Part shown: positions 26,829 through 36,440 of the stretch, in pieces
Position numbering within the stretch: the stretch's first letter is position 1
Layout: each line of letters starts with the position of its first letter
Assembly: GCF_003097315.1 (NCBI RefSeq)
Contig: NZ_QDDL01000002.1
Span: 62,001 to 126,000, forward strand
Direction: 5' to 3'
Length of the DNA stretch: 64,000 bases
DNA from: Pelagibaculum spongiae
GTDB lineage: Bacteria > Pseudomonadota > Gammaproteobacteria > Enterobacterales > Pelagibaculaceae
The notes under the pieces: model-generated
The model's input: the letters and a program-made list of their open reading frames with translations, nothing else
Databases searched by the model: none
Told to the model about the DNA's origin: nothing
Position numbers and translations under genes: made by a program

Positions 26829-29069
26829 TTAAAAAATCTCTAAAAGATATTTTAACTTTAGTCGATAGCGATTCATTTTTTGAGGAACACTGCGCGTCAT
26901 TTTTTTGACACTTCTTTTTTCAATTTCCAAAGCATCAATCACCGCCTCTGGCGTAGTATAAAACCCATGATTCCAATGAATATACGTCGGATACAAACAA
27001 AGCGTGGCAAAAACCAATTGGTTTAAATTCAAATTCCGGTTACGCCGATCACAGTGATGTCGATCAACCGTTAACCCCCAGTTAGCATAAAAAGGAATGC
27101 CATAGCAGTGCACTTGTTTACCTGCCAATAAAGCTTCAAAACCTGCTAGAGATGTCATGGTATGCACTTGATCAACCGCATCAATTACATCATAAATACC
27201 CGCATCGGTGACAATCTGACCTGCATATTCACTTGCTTGCTGCAGAGCAATTTTACCCAACCGATTACCGGCTAATACATCGGGGTGCGGCTTATAGATA
27301 ATCCATGCTTTTGGATTATCCCGACGAACTTGTTTTAGAAGATCCAAGTTGGTTTTAATATCAATACAACCATATTGAATCGACGCATCATCTTCTACTT
27401 GCCCCGGGACCAGAATTTTCAGCGGTAGGCTTGATAAGCATCTGGCGCCATCAGGCGAATGATCCGAGACAGGCGTGCTGTATTTTTCTGTGTGTCGGAT
27501 GGCGCTGCGTGACCTCCATGGAGGGAGGGAATGCTTTGAAATGAAGAGATCATTTCCTGCCTTATCCAACTTACCACCATCGTCTGCATCATTATATTTG
27601 CTGATTTTAGTGGCACGCAGTTTTTCAATTAATTTTCCAGAACGTACTTCTTCTTCTGAAGAAAACAAATGATTCTGTAAGTAATGTTCTAAATCCGAAG
27701 GCCGCGTTGGGTCAAAATAAATACCACGGGAATCAACTACCAACGACCAGGGCCGCTTAAAATCAGAACCCAAGCCCACCGAACGAATAAAACCATCTTC
27801 CATTCTTAATAAACGAGGTTGGCCAGGCTCCGGCTGATAATCGGCAGCATGTCTTCGCCCCCAAACCAATAAAGCTTGCTCAAGTGCCTCCGACTTAACC
27901 GGTGTTTGAAACTTTTTAGAGAAACTTATTTTCGGCGCATAAGCAGATACAAAATTGGGTAAAAACTGCTTACGCCAAATTGAACACTTGCAAGCTATGA
28001 TCTTTGAGAATTTTAGCGAACGCCCACGCTGTGTTTTTTGGTTAACAATCAACTGCAGCGCTTGCTCCATTTCACATTGCTGGCCAGTTTCAGGGTTCCA
28101 ATATCGGCTATATCGCAGGCAAGCCGCTGCAAACAAAGAGGCTACCGTATGTTTTTGGATTCGGCGACGGCAGGGTTTTCTATCATCAGTCAACCCCCAA
28201 CCACTATAAAATGGCACGCCAAAACAAATGGTCGGCGTACCATAAAGCAGTGCTTCAAAACCCATCTGTGAACTAACGGTATAAACTTTATCTGCCTGGT
28301 CCAATAAAATACCGGGATTAATGGCTTCAGTAGAAAAGATCAATCGACCATTTTTAATTTCATCGGCATATTTTTTTCGAAGTGTTTCTGATTTCACTCC
28401 AGCAGCGCTGATCAGCCAACCCTGCTTTTTTCCAAGCAACACATCCGGGTGCGCTCTAACAACAACTTGATCCTTGGGATTTTCCTCAAGCGCCGCTTTC
28501 AGCATTAAGTCAAAATCAGCTTGATTCGCTAAAGCGCCTGACACAGACATATCTGCATAAGTTTGATCAATCACTAAAACAAAAGATTGCTTTAAACCGC
28601 AACCATGGCCAATAGCAACATCATGATTATACTTTGAAATATGATATGAAGTAATTCTGTCTATCAGTTTTTCGGCTCGGGAAAGTAATTGAAAATCTAA
28701 CCAACTTTCAGGTGAATTTAACAGCAACTCCAAATCTGACGGCTTGCTAGCATCATAATAGATGCCGCTGCTATCAAACACCGCAGACAGGCGAACACCT
28801 TTAGCGGCAGGATGGCCTAGCCAACCGAAAAAACCATCTTCTATCGAATAAAATGGTAAGTTATTTCGCTGCGCGAACTGTTTTCCACTATGCGTATTAG
28901 GTTTACTTCCCCAGCCAACAATTGCAGCATTCTTATTGCGTAAAACAGCTGAAAACCGAGGTAAAGTTTGAATTTTTTTTTGAAAGATACCTTGCAAAGA
29001 TAACTGCCGAGATAGCTTTCTACTTGAAGTATGCCAGATTAAATCGTCAGGCAAGCTTATTTTGGGCAC
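26829..29069 (-). CDS. kpsC: Capsule polysaccharide biosynthesis protein KpsC, with in-frame repeat insertion
   Basis: KpsC alternately adds beta-2,4 and beta-2,7 Kdo residues to the linker started by KpsS. Two Capsule_synth-type halves are visible: SIEDGFFGWLGHPA..GIYYDASKPSDLE with YGTPTICFGVPFYSGWGLTDDR, and MEDGFIRSVGLGSD..GIYFDPTRPSDLE with LVPGQVEDDASIQYG, YKPHPDVLAGNR and CYGIPFYANWGLTVDR. GTG at 29069 follows AAGGAG by 8 bp and is preferred over GTG 29087. About 50 residues (499-549) between ISKYN and KILVPGQVE are encoded by a palindromic repeat and are not typical of the family. It is last in the long minus-strand capsule run and overlaps the preceding glycosyltransferase gene. Confidence 0.95.
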   Translation of the reverse strand: MPKISLPDDLIWHTSSRKLSRQLSLQGIFQKKIQTLPRFSAVLRNKNAAIVGWGSKPNTHSGKQFAQRNNLPFYSIEDGFFGWLGHPAAKGVRLSAVFDSSGIYYDASKPSDLELLLNSPESWLDFQLLSRAEKLIDRITSYHISKYNHDVAIGHGCGLKQSFVLVIDQTYADMSVSGALANQADFDLMLKAALEENPKDQVVVRAHPDVLLGKKQGWLISAAGVKSETLRKKYADEIKNGRLIFSTEAINPGILLDQADKVYTVSSQMGFEALLYGTPTICFGVPFYSGWGLTDDRKPCRRRIQKHTVASLFAAACLRYSRYWNPETGQQCEMEQALQLIVNQKTQRGRSLKFSKIIACKCSIWRKQFLPNFVSAYAPKISFSKKFQTPVKSEALEQALLVWGRRHAADYQPEPGQPRLLRMEDGFIRSVGLGSDFKRPWSLVVDSRGIYFDPTRPSDLEHYLQNHLFSSEEEVRSGKLIEKLRATKISKYNDADDGGKLDKAGNDLFISKHSLPPWRSRSAIRHTEKYSTPVSDHSPDGARCLSSLPLKILVPGQVEDDASIQYGCIDIKTNLDLLKQVRRDNPKAWIIYKPHPDVLAGNRLGKIALQQASEYAGQIVTDAGIYDVIDAVDQVHTMTSLAGFEALLAGKQVHCYGIPFYANWGLTVDRHHCDRRNRNLNLNQLVFATLCLYPTYIHWNHGFYTTPEAVIDALEIEKRSVKKMTRSVPQKMNRYRLKLKYLLEIF
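27424..27575. repeat. R2-type palindromic element inserted in frame in kpsC
   Basis: The ends GGTAGGCTTGATAAGC (27424-27439) and CCTTATCCAACTTACC (27560-27575) are imperfect terminal inverted repeats matching R2 ends elsewhere. Inner arms GGCGCCATC (27444-27452) and GATGGCGC (27498-27505) also match R2 (GCGCCATC). The stretch of about 152 bp keeps the kpsC frame open on the minus strand and encodes about 50 residues. Confidence 0.8.
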
Positions 29070-30124
29070 TGCTGCAACTCCTTGCACAAATGAATTGCAT
29101 TAAATACAGTCTGCTGTTTTCGGTTTTCAAAGTCTTCTGATTGCAAAATTTCTTCAATAGCTTTCGCCCACAGCAGCGGCTGGTTTTCACAAACAACACC
29201 TGCTTCAGCGCGTTTAATATCATCAGCAAACGAAAAGCCGGGTGAGAAAACACCTATTGCCTGACTCAAGCAAAAATCAATCAATTTATTATGAGACCTG
29301 GAACGATTAAACAAACTATCCATTTGTGGCGCCAAGCCAATATCCAAAGATTCCGATTTAATAAAATCCAGGTAAGCATGCCACACCATAGGTTGAACAA
29401 AATCAATTTGTGGTAATAGCGGGTAAAGCTTGCGGATTCTCTTATCAGCAATCACCTGAATTTTCACCGTTGGCTGTTTATCAAGCAATATCGGAAAAAC
29501 CTTCGCCATAAATTGATGATCAATTTTATGTGAAGCACTGCCATGATAAAAAATACAAGCTTCCTGACTATGCTGCAGCGCTGAAGTACCTGAAATATCA
29601 TAACCCGCAACAGAATCTGGCACAGATCTAACTAACGCTAGTTCATTTTTTTCAGCCAATGCAGGGGGTAAAAAAATATTTCCGGTTAGATACTTATTAG
29701 CAAGATGCGAAGTCGACACTAACAATCGATTACAAATTTTTTCCAGTAATCGCTGGTTGCTATATAACCAGATAGTATGCTTCAGGCGATAAGGTAAAGG
29801 CAAGCTAATATCTTGCATCATGGTTGGAATATCATCATCCAGAAACCATATCGCTTTGCGTATTCCCAGTTTTAAAAAATACTGCAACACGGCTCTGGGT
29901 AACTTCCGAACAAACAAACAACAAGCACCTTGAAGCTGGAACTCCTTAAGCCGATTAAGGCTACTCTGCCAGTTAACAGTAGATGTATCGATCCATAGCA
30001 GGTTTTCTGTTGCAATACGGCTAGTGAAATAACGATCAACTGTCGCTTGGCAACCATGAGAAATAACGATTACCTTGCTGCTTATAACTTGCTCTAAATG
30101 ATCGACTTCAGAAAATTTCTGCAT
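29057..30124 (-). CDS. Glycosyltransferase-like protein of the capsule cluster (GT-B, family 1/4-like)
   Basis: The 355-residue protein shows a GT-B-like layout: an N-terminal Rossmann-like strand SKVIVISHGCQATVDRYF, AIWFLDDDIPTMMQ in the middle, then ACIFYHGSASHKID and a C-terminal nucleotide-sugar region ESLDIGLAPQMDSLFNRSRS with HNKLIDFCLSQAIGVFSPGF. The K-x-x-D/E region resembles the donor site of family 4 enzymes. It overlaps the GT2 gene upstream by 17 bp and kpsC downstream by 13 bp, so it is in the capsule operon. Sugar specificity is unknown. Assignment is moderate because sequence similarity to well-known members is low. Confidence 0.78.
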   Translation of the reverse strand: MQKFSEVDHLEQVISSKVIVISHGCQATVDRYFTSRIATENLLWIDTSTVNWQSSLNRLKEFQLQGACCLFVRKLPRAVLQYFLKLGIRKAIWFLDDDIPTMMQDISLPLPYRLKHTIWLYSNQRLLEKICNRLLVSTSHLANKYLTGNIFLPPALAEKNELALVRSVPDSVAGYDISGTSALQHSQEACIFYHGSASHKIDHQFMAKVFPILLDKQPTVKIQVIADKRIRKLYPLLPQIDFVQPMVWHAYLDFIKSESLDIGLAPQMDSLFNRSRSHNKLIDFCLSQAIGVFSPGFSFADDIKRAEAGVVCENQPLLWAKAIEEILQSEDFENRKQQTVFNAIHLCKELQQCPK

Positions 30125-31376
30125 ACAATTTTTTCCGAATAGATGGCAAATTAATCAGCTTGGGAACCCCGGCTTTAAAAACATTTACCCAACTGATTTT
30201 GGGCGATGTCGATTTACCAGACAACCAAGGGTGCCAATACGCATCAACTTGCTTATGCGTCTGCCATTGTTGCCTCATATAGGCAACTTCACCCCGCGCC
30301 CGCGCTTTCTGCTGCGGTGTAACATCCTTACCACGGGAAACAGACTCATGATGATACAAAACCGCCTCAGCAACCCAGATATTATGATAACCCGCGAGCT
30401 TAACCTTAAGGCATAAATCTACATCATTAAAAGCGACCGGAAGATGCTGCTCATTTAAACCACCAACCTGCTGGTAAAGCGATTTCTTAATTAACAAACA
30501 AGCGGCAGTAACCGCACTGGCACGCCGTGTAGTTTGCAAACGACGACCATCACCCGTGTAATCATGTGAATAAAATTTATACTCATGATTAGCAGTCCCT
30601 GCCACCCCGGTAATCACTCCGGCATGCTGAATACGGCCATCAGGATAAAGTAGCTTGGCACCAACACAACCACTTCCAGGCTGAGAGAGCCAATGCAGCA
30701 TATGCGATAACCAATCATCCGAAATCACTTCAACATCATCGTTCAACAATCCAAGTACAGACCCATTAGCATATTCAACTGCGAAGTTATTAATAGCTGA
30801 ATAATTAAATGGTCGATCATATTCAAGCACTCGAATTTTATCCAACTTCGAATACTGCTTAAGCAATGAAAGTGTCAAGGCATCATCACTCTGGTTATCT
30901 ATCAGAATAATTTCATAATTTTTATAGCTGGTTTTATTCAGAATACTATCGACACATTTTTTCAAAATTCCCCCACCATTACGAGTCGGGATAACAATTG
31001 AAACCATAGAATGGTTAATGTGTGACAGGTTGAGCGCCGACTGAGCACCAGGCTCTACCGCCTGCGGGCTCGGAAGTTCTGCTGGCTGATTCGAATATAC
31101 CAAGACACCGCTACAGTAAAAAGGATCGGAATCGGACACTTCAACAGCCAGTTTAAGTAACGCATCAGAAGATAATGAATACAGCTCAGGTACTGTATCT
31201 TTGAGCCGCCTTAACAACGCAGGGCTGATTAAATAATCAGCCCCAATATAATCGTATTGTGAAAATCGAACCGGGTCCCATTTCCCTGTCAGTTCAATTT
31301 TACAATATGGAAAATTTCCTGTTGCCTTTACCCCGTCAAAATAGACAATCGAATGATTTTTAATCAGTTCTAACAT
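30108..31376 (-). CDS. GT2 family glycosyltransferase
   Basis: The 422-residue product has an N-terminal segment resembling the back part of a related enzyme (WDPVRFSQYDYIGADYLISP). A full GT2 domain starts near residue 120: SIVIPTRNGGGILKKCVDSI, ILIDNQSDD, NYSAINNFAVEYANGSVLGL with LNDDVEVI as the DXD-like motif, GCVGAKLLYPDGRIQHAGV, and FNDVDLCLKVKLAGY. This is the second-domain type found in rhamnosyl/O-antigen transferases. It shares about 7 bp with the next upstream gene. It likely adds a capsule backbone or branch sugar; the acceptor is unknown. Confidence 0.88.
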   Translation of the reverse strand: MLELIKNHSIVYFDGVKATGNFPYCKIELTGKWDPVRFSQYDYIGADYLISPALLRRLKDTVPELYSLSSDALLKLAVEVSDSDPFYCSGVLVYSNQPAELPSPQAVEPGAQSALNLSHINHSMVSIVIPTRNGGGILKKCVDSILNKTSYKNYEIILIDNQSDDALTLSLLKQYSKLDKIRVLEYDRPFNYSAINNFAVEYANGSVLGLLNDDVEVISDDWLSHMLHWLSQPGSGCVGAKLLYPDGRIQHAGVITGVAGTANHEYKFYSHDYTGDGRRLQTTRRASAVTAACLLIKKSLYQQVGGLNEQHLPVAFNDVDLCLKVKLAGYHNIWVAEAVLYHHESVSRGKDVTPQQKARARGEVAYMRQQWQTHKQVDAYWHPWLSGKSTSPKISWVNVFKAGVPKLINLPSIRKKLYAEIF

Positions 31377-33172
31377 GTAGGATTGCCAATCCGAAAGTCT
31401 TCATGTTTTAGAGTCAGATTAGGATTGTAGGCAGGGTCATTATTCAAAGCGTCTCCCCACTTCTCTTTCATAAACTCAACCTCCTTCTCAAATCTCTGCT
31501 GCTTCTCCGGCGTATCCTCAGCACCACGTGATTTTGACTCATGGTGATACAACTCGGCGTAAGGTGTCCATAAATTACGGTATCCGGCTTCACGGACTTT
31601 TAAACAAAAATCAATATCGCTAAGTGCAACTTTTAAATTATCTTGATCAAGACCACCAACTTCTAGATATGTCTTTCTTCTAACTAGTAAGCAGGCACCC
31701 GTAACTGCAGAAAAATTTTGAATGAGTTTTAATCTGGAAAAATAACCACTTTTATTTTTAGGGTAATGCTTATGCGCATGACCAGCATAGCCAGCAATCC
31801 CAAGAATCACACCTGCATGCTGAATAGTATTGTCTGGATAATATAACTTAGCTCCAACACAGCCAATATCAGGTCTGATTGCATGAGAAACCATTTCATT
31901 CAACCAGTCTTTTGAAATAACTTCCGTATCATTATTCACCAAACCAATCAATTCAGAATCGACCAGATCAACAGCAAAATTATTAATTTCAGAATAATTG
32001 AATGGTTTGTTAAACTTTACCACACGGATTTTTTCGTAACATGATATTTTTTTCAAATAACTCAGTGTTTTTTTACAGCTAGATTGATTGTCTACTACTA
32101 CAATTTGATAATTTTGATAATGCGTTTTACTCAAAATATTATCAATGCACTGTTTAAGTATCTGAAAACCATCACGGGTAGGAACAATCAAGGCAACACT
32201 TGGTTGGCTGCCAAGTATTGGCCAACGAACCTGATAAGTATTAGGAAGCATACCTTTTTTTATAGAAACTTCTGGGGATGCTGAAAAATGTCTTATTAAT
32301 GATTTAATGCCCGCTGCTGTTGTATAATTTTTAGCTGAATGTTCGAGTGCAGTTGATCCTGAACAAGCTCTCCAGTGATATAAAACCTCCGGAATATGAA
32401 CAATTTGATTAGGATTTATCTTTGAAATACATCGAAGCAACAAATCGTAATCTTGACTTCCTTCAAAACCTTGACGAAAGCCTCCAACACCAACAACTAA
32501 ATTCGTTTTGTAACATGTCAAATGGCAAATATAATTTTGAGACAACAACAAATCATAATTAAAGTCAGGCTTAAAATGTGGCGAATACCTACGACCTTCT
32601 TTATCAATCTTATCTTCATCTGTGTAAATTATTTTAGATTTTGGATTTTTTATTATAGCGTCGGCAAGAAACAAAAGTGCATCAGAGTGCAAAACATCAT
32701 CATGATCTAACAAAACAATATAATCACCATGAGCTAGAGACAAGCACTTATTACTGGCACTAGATATACCTTGGTTATCATTGCTCAAAATAGAATATAT
32801 TTTTGAGCTATTATTCTGATATTTTTTGATAACATCATGAATCCGTTTATCAGACGAACCATCATCAACAATACAAAGCTGCCACTCAGAGTAACTTTGG
32901 CTTAAGACAGACTTGAGCATTACTTCAAGAAACTTACTATTTACTTTATACACCGGCACTAGAATCGAAAAAACAGGCCGTATCGAACTTGATGAAACAT
33001 TAAACTCAACTGATTTTTTTTTAGAATCAGATTGAAGCCCCAGCCAACTTTGGTAATCCCTTGAATCAAAATATCGATTTAAATTAAATTTCATTTCAAC
33101 CACAGCATTTCGCACGCAACTCACAGTGCGCGCGAAATGCTTTGAGAAAATTGATCCAATCAAAGAAATCAC
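31370..33172 (-). CDS. Two-domain GT2 glycosyltransferase
   Basis: About 600 residues containing two GT2 domains in tandem. The first (about 65-290) has FSILVPVYKVNSKFLEVMLK, CIVDDGSSD and VLLDHDDVL. The second (about 325-580) has ALIVPTRDGFQILKQCIDNI, VVVDNQSS, NYSEINNFAVDLV, VNNDTEVI, GCVGAKLYYPDNTIQHAGV and LSDIDFCLKVREAGY. Such pairs usually add two sugars or alternate linkages. GTG at 33172 lies 5 bp after the cysN stop; ATG at 33094 is an alternative, and neither has a strong ribosome binding site. The gene is close in design to the one at 40079-42361. Confidence 0.9.
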   Translation of the reverse strand: MISLIGSIFSKHFARTVSCVRNAVVEMKFNLNRYFDSRDYQSWLGLQSDSKKKSVEFNVSSSSIRPVFSILVPVYKVNSKFLEVMLKSVLSQSYSEWQLCIVDDGSSDKRIHDVIKKYQNNSSKIYSILSNDNQGISSASNKCLSLAHGDYIVLLDHDDVLHSDALLFLADAIIKNPKSKIIYTDEDKIDKEGRRYSPHFKPDFNYDLLLSQNYICHLTCYKTNLVVGVGGFRQGFEGSQDYDLLLRCISKINPNQIVHIPEVLYHWRACSGSTALEHSAKNYTTAAGIKSLIRHFSASPEVSIKKGMLPNTYQVRWPILGSQPSVALIVPTRDGFQILKQCIDNILSKTHYQNYQIVVVDNQSSCKKTLSYLKKISCYEKIRVVKFNKPFNYSEINNFAVDLVDSELIGLVNNDTEVISKDWLNEMVSHAIRPDIGCVGAKLYYPDNTIQHAGVILGIAGYAGHAHKHYPKNKSGYFSRLKLIQNFSAVTGACLLVRRKTYLEVGGLDQDNLKVALSDIDFCLKVREAGYRNLWTPYAELYHHESKSRGAEDTPEKQQRFEKEVEFMKEKWGDALNNDPAYNPNLTLKHEDFRIGNPTC

Positions 33173-33177
33173 TTTTT

Positions 33178-34584
33178 CTAGTAACTTTTGAAATACTTAT
33201 GGACCAACAACTCTACTTCTTTATTAAACTCTACAACTCTTTCTTGATAAGACATTTCAGCAACATTGGAAACAAGTGAGCTATCTAATGATTCAATAAT
33301 CATACCAGCGGCTACTGTACTATTGAATATACGGTCTATAACTACAAAATTACCGGTATTTCTAGATTCTTTATACGCATCAAATACAACTGAATCATTT
33401 ATATAAACTTCAACTACCGCAACTTCATTTAATTGCAAGCTTTCAGCTAATATACAATTCATTGTATTAACATCAATACGATGTTTAATCGATTTTATAG
33501 TGCCAAATGAAGATTTCGTGCCCAGCTTAAACAAATACTCTTTATTCAATTCAAGAGGTTGATCATCCATCCATATCAAATTTGCAGTAAAAGCATTGGA
33601 AGTGGTTGGCAAGACTCCCTTAACAATCATATCACCCCGGGAGATATCAATTTCATCCGCTAAGGTGAGTGTTACAGCTTCTCCAACAATTGCAGAAGCA
33701 ACTTCTCCTGAAGCTGAAACAATTGATTTAACTTTGCTTTGTTTGCCAGATGGTAATGTTTCTATCATATCACCAACAGCAATTTCTCCAGCAGCGATAG
33801 TGCCACAAAAACCACGAAAATCTAAATTAGGTCGATTAACATATTGAACTGGCAGCCGAAAATCACTGGATCGATCATTACAGTGGATTTCAATCGTTTC
33901 AAGCTTTTGAATGAACGTTTCTTCCTGGTACCAAGGCATCTGTTTGCTTTTATCTACTACATTATCACCTAGCAGAGCCGACATAGGAATGAAGCTTACA
34001 TTGCTAATTCCCAAACCATTAGATAATTCTAAATATTCAGATTTAATATTTTCAAAAACAGTTTCGTCGTAATCCATTAAATCCATTTTATTAACGGCGA
34101 CGATTACATTTTTGATACCTAGCAAATTCACAATATATGAATGACGTTTGGTTTGAGTTTGAATGCCTTTTCGCGCATCTATAAGGATAATAGCTAAATC
34201 GCAGGTAGATGCCCCGGTCGCCATATTACGAGTATATTGCTCATGACCAGGACAGTCGGCAATGATAAATTTACGTTTGTCTGTTGAAAAATAACGATAA
34301 GCCACATCAATAGTAATGCCTTGCTCACGTTCAGACTGAAGACCATCAACCAACAATGCCAAATCAAACTCTTGATTGGTCGTGTTAAATTTTTGAGAAT
34401 CTTGTTTAATTGCAGCAAGTTGATCTTCAAAAATCAACTTTGAATCATGTAACAACCGCCCAATCAGGGTAGATTTACCATCATCCACATTACCACAAGT
34501 TAGAAAACGTAGAATGTCTTTCTCTTCATGCTGCTGTAAATAACCAAAAATATCATCTTTTATTAAATCTGATGCGTGCGCCAT
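33178..34584 (-). CDS. cysN: Sulfate adenylyltransferase subunit 1 (GTPase) CysN
   Basis: CysN uses GTP hydrolysis to drive CysD-catalysed synthesis of adenosine 5'-phosphosulfate from ATP and sulfate. The 468-residue product has the EF-Tu-like G1 motif GNVDDGKST (31-39), the REQGITIDVAYRYF switch region, DCPGHEQYTRNMATGAS (about 109-125) and NKMDLMD. Beta-barrel domains follow. No C-terminal CysC kinase domain is fused, and CysC is encoded separately at 36433-37056. It lies 68 bp after cysD. Its place within capsule genes beside two sulfotransferases points to PAPS supply for polysaccharide sulfation rather than only to cysteine synthesis. Confidence 0.96.
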   Translation of the reverse strand: MAHASDLIKDDIFGYLQQHEEKDILRFLTCGNVDDGKSTLIGRLLHDSKLIFEDQLAAIKQDSQKFNTTNQEFDLALLVDGLQSEREQGITIDVAYRYFSTDKRKFIIADCPGHEQYTRNMATGASTCDLAIILIDARKGIQTQTKRHSYIVNLLGIKNVIVAVNKMDLMDYDETVFENIKSEYLELSNGLGISNVSFIPMSALLGDNVVDKSKQMPWYQEETFIQKLETIEIHCNDRSSDFRLPVQYVNRPNLDFRGFCGTIAAGEIAVGDMIETLPSGKQSKVKSIVSASGEVASAIVGEAVTLTLADEIDISRGDMIVKGVLPTTSNAFTANLIWMDDQPLELNKEYLFKLGTKSSFGTIKSIKHRIDVNTMNCILAESLQLNEVAVVEVYINDSVVFDAYKESRNTGNFVVIDRIFNSTVAAGMIIESLDSSLVSNVAEMSYQERVVEFNKEVELLVHKYFKSY

Positions 34585-34652
34585 CCTAAACCTCTGAAAT
34601 AAAACCTGCTAAAAATATAACAACAACTACTCATTAACTTTATTTTTAATAA

Positions 34653-35567
34653 TTAAAAATAACCTTCCATCTTCTTCTTTTCCATTGAACCAGAAGAATC
34701 ATGGTCGATAGAGCGCCCCTGGCGTTCGGATGTAGTCGTCAATAGCATTTCTTGGATAATTTCAGGTAGCGTTGCAGCTTCAGATTCAACAGCACCTGTA
34801 AGCGGATAGCAACCCAATGTACGAAAACGCACCATCTTCTCTTCAGGTACTTCACCTTCATTAAGAGGCAATCTATCGTCATCAACCAACAACAACATGC
34901 CATCACGGTTTACTACGGGGCGCTTTTCAGAAAAATAAAGCGGTACTATGTCAATATTTTCTTTATAGATGTATTGCCAAATATCCAACTCTGTCCAATT
35001 AGATAAAGGGAACACGCGAATACTCTCACCTTTATTTATACGGCCATTATAAGTATTCCAAAGTTCAGGGCGTTGATTTTTTGGATCCCAACGATGGTTC
35101 TGATCACGGAATGAATACACCCGCTCTTTTGCACGTGATTTCTCCTCATCACGCCGTGCGCCACCAAAAGCAGCGTCAAAACCATATTTATCCAGAGCCT
35201 GCTTCAGCCCTTGGGTTTTCATCACATCAGTATGAGTAGATGAACCGTGGGTAAAAGGCCCTATACCCTGGTCTACGCCGTCTTGGTTGATATGAACAAT
35301 CAATTCCATGCCCACTTTTTTTGCCATTTTATCTCGAAAGGCAATCATTTCTTTAAATTTCCATGTTGTATCAACATGCATTAAAGGAAAAGGTGGCTTT
35401 CCAGGTAAAAAAGCCTTTGTCGCCAAATGCAACATAACAGCAGAATCTTTACCAACAGAATAAAGCATTACAGGGTTGTCGAACTCAGCAGCAACTTCAC
35501 GAATAATATGAATGCTTTCAGCTTCAAGTTGCTGCAAATGCGTCAAACGTTTTTTCGAAATAGACAT
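34653..35567 (-). CDS. cysD: Sulfate adenylyltransferase subunit 2 CysD
   Basis: CysD is the catalytic ATP-sulfurylase subunit (PP-loop ATPase family). The 304-residue product carries the PP-loop SVGKDS (37-42), [45 protein letters not shown] and the C-terminal [21 protein letters not shown] tail typical of CysD. Length is standard. ATG at 35567 has only a weak ribosome binding site. The gene order here is cysC-cysQ-cysD-cysN, so all PAPS-related functions sit together. Confidence 0.97.
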   Translation of the reverse strand: MSISKKRLTHLQQLEAESIHIIREVAAEFDNPVMLYSVGKDSAVMLHLATKAFLPGKPPFPLMHVDTTWKFKEMIAFRDKMAKKVGMELIVHINQDGVDQGIGPFTHGSSTHTDVMKTQGLKQALDKYGFDAAFGGARRDEEKSRAKERVYSFRDQNHRWDPKNQRPELWNTYNGRINKGESIRVFPLSNWTELDIWQYIYKENIDIVPLYFSEKRPVVNRDGMLLLVDDDRLPLNEGEVPEEKMVRFRTLGCYPLTGAVESEAATLPEIIQEMLLTTTSERQGRSIDHDSSGSMEKKKMEGYF

Positions 35568-35594
35568 AAAACAATACCAAAAATTAATCTTTAA

Positions 35595-36440
35595 TTATTT
35601 ACTTAAAGAAATGAACGTTGACTGCCATTTTTCACTAACAGGCCCACAGACAATAAAGAAAGGGTTTAATAATTCTTCTTTCTGCCCATACATAAGAGGC
35701 AATAATTCATCAGATGTTTTTGTAGGAGCAAGTACCTGACCACCAGCAATTTCCACTATTGCTTGCGCAGCACCAGTGTCCCATTCACAGGTCAGTGCCA
35801 AACGTGGATACAAGTGAGCAGCACCCTCAGCAACAAGGCATAATTTAAGAGAACTACCCATAGAGACAGTTTCTACATCACCCAACTGCTCTGCAAATTT
35901 CTCCAGCGCTTCAGCACCATGGCGACGAGAACCAACAATCTTCCAAACTTCACTTTCTTTGGGTGCATCAGCAACAGAAATTTTCTGAGCAGGTTGCAAG
36001 CCATCTTGGCGAAAAGCCCCCATAGATTGCTCAGCAAAATACAAACGGTCCAGCGGCGGACAATACACAACCCCTAAAACAGCCTTACCATTTTCGATCA
36101 GTGCAATATTGACCGTAAATTCATCATTTTTATTAATAAACTCTTTAGTACCATCTAAAGGGTCAATTAACCAATAAATACCCCAGTCTTTACGTTGCTG
36201 CCAATCAACACCATCCGCTTCACCAGACTCTTCAGACAAGCATGGGTAACTACTCATCTTTTTTAGCCCATCAACAATAATATGATGCGCGGCTAAGTCA
36301 GCTTCGGTTAAAGGGCTGGTATCTGATTTTTCGTACTGTTTAAAATCTGTTTGATAAATTTCCATAATGGCTTGCCCTGCTTGCTGGGCAATCGCAATCA
36401 CATCATCTACAAAAGCAACCATTTCACTTGGTTTAGGCAC
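35595..36440 (-). CDS. cysQ: 3'(2'),5'-bisphosphate nucleotidase CysQ
   Basis: CysQ converts PAP, the by-product of sulfotransferases, to AMP and phosphate, relieving product inhibition. The 281-residue inositol-monophosphatase-fold protein has SEESGE, WLIDPLDGTKEFI (the metal-binding D-P-L-D-G-T motif), and WDTGAAQAIVEIAGGQV near the C-terminus. GTG at 36440 follows AGGGAG by 8 bp and overlaps cysC by 8 bp; an ATG 18 bp later is less supported. Placing a PAP phosphatase between the kinase and the ATP sulfurylase genes is logical for heavy PAPS use. Confidence 0.95.
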   Translation of the reverse strand: MPKPSEMVAFVDDVIAIAQQAGQAIMEIYQTDFKQYEKSDTSPLTEADLAAHHIIVDGLKKMSSYPCLSEESGEADGVDWQQRKDWGIYWLIDPLDGTKEFINKNDEFTVNIALIENGKAVLGVVYCPPLDRLYFAEQSMGAFRQDGLQPAQKISVADAPKESEVWKIVGSRRHGAEALEKFAEQLGDVETVSMGSSLKLCLVAEGAAHLYPRLALTCEWDTGAAQAIVEIAGGQVLAPTKTSDELLPLMYGQKEELLNPFFIVCGPVSEKWQSTFISLSK

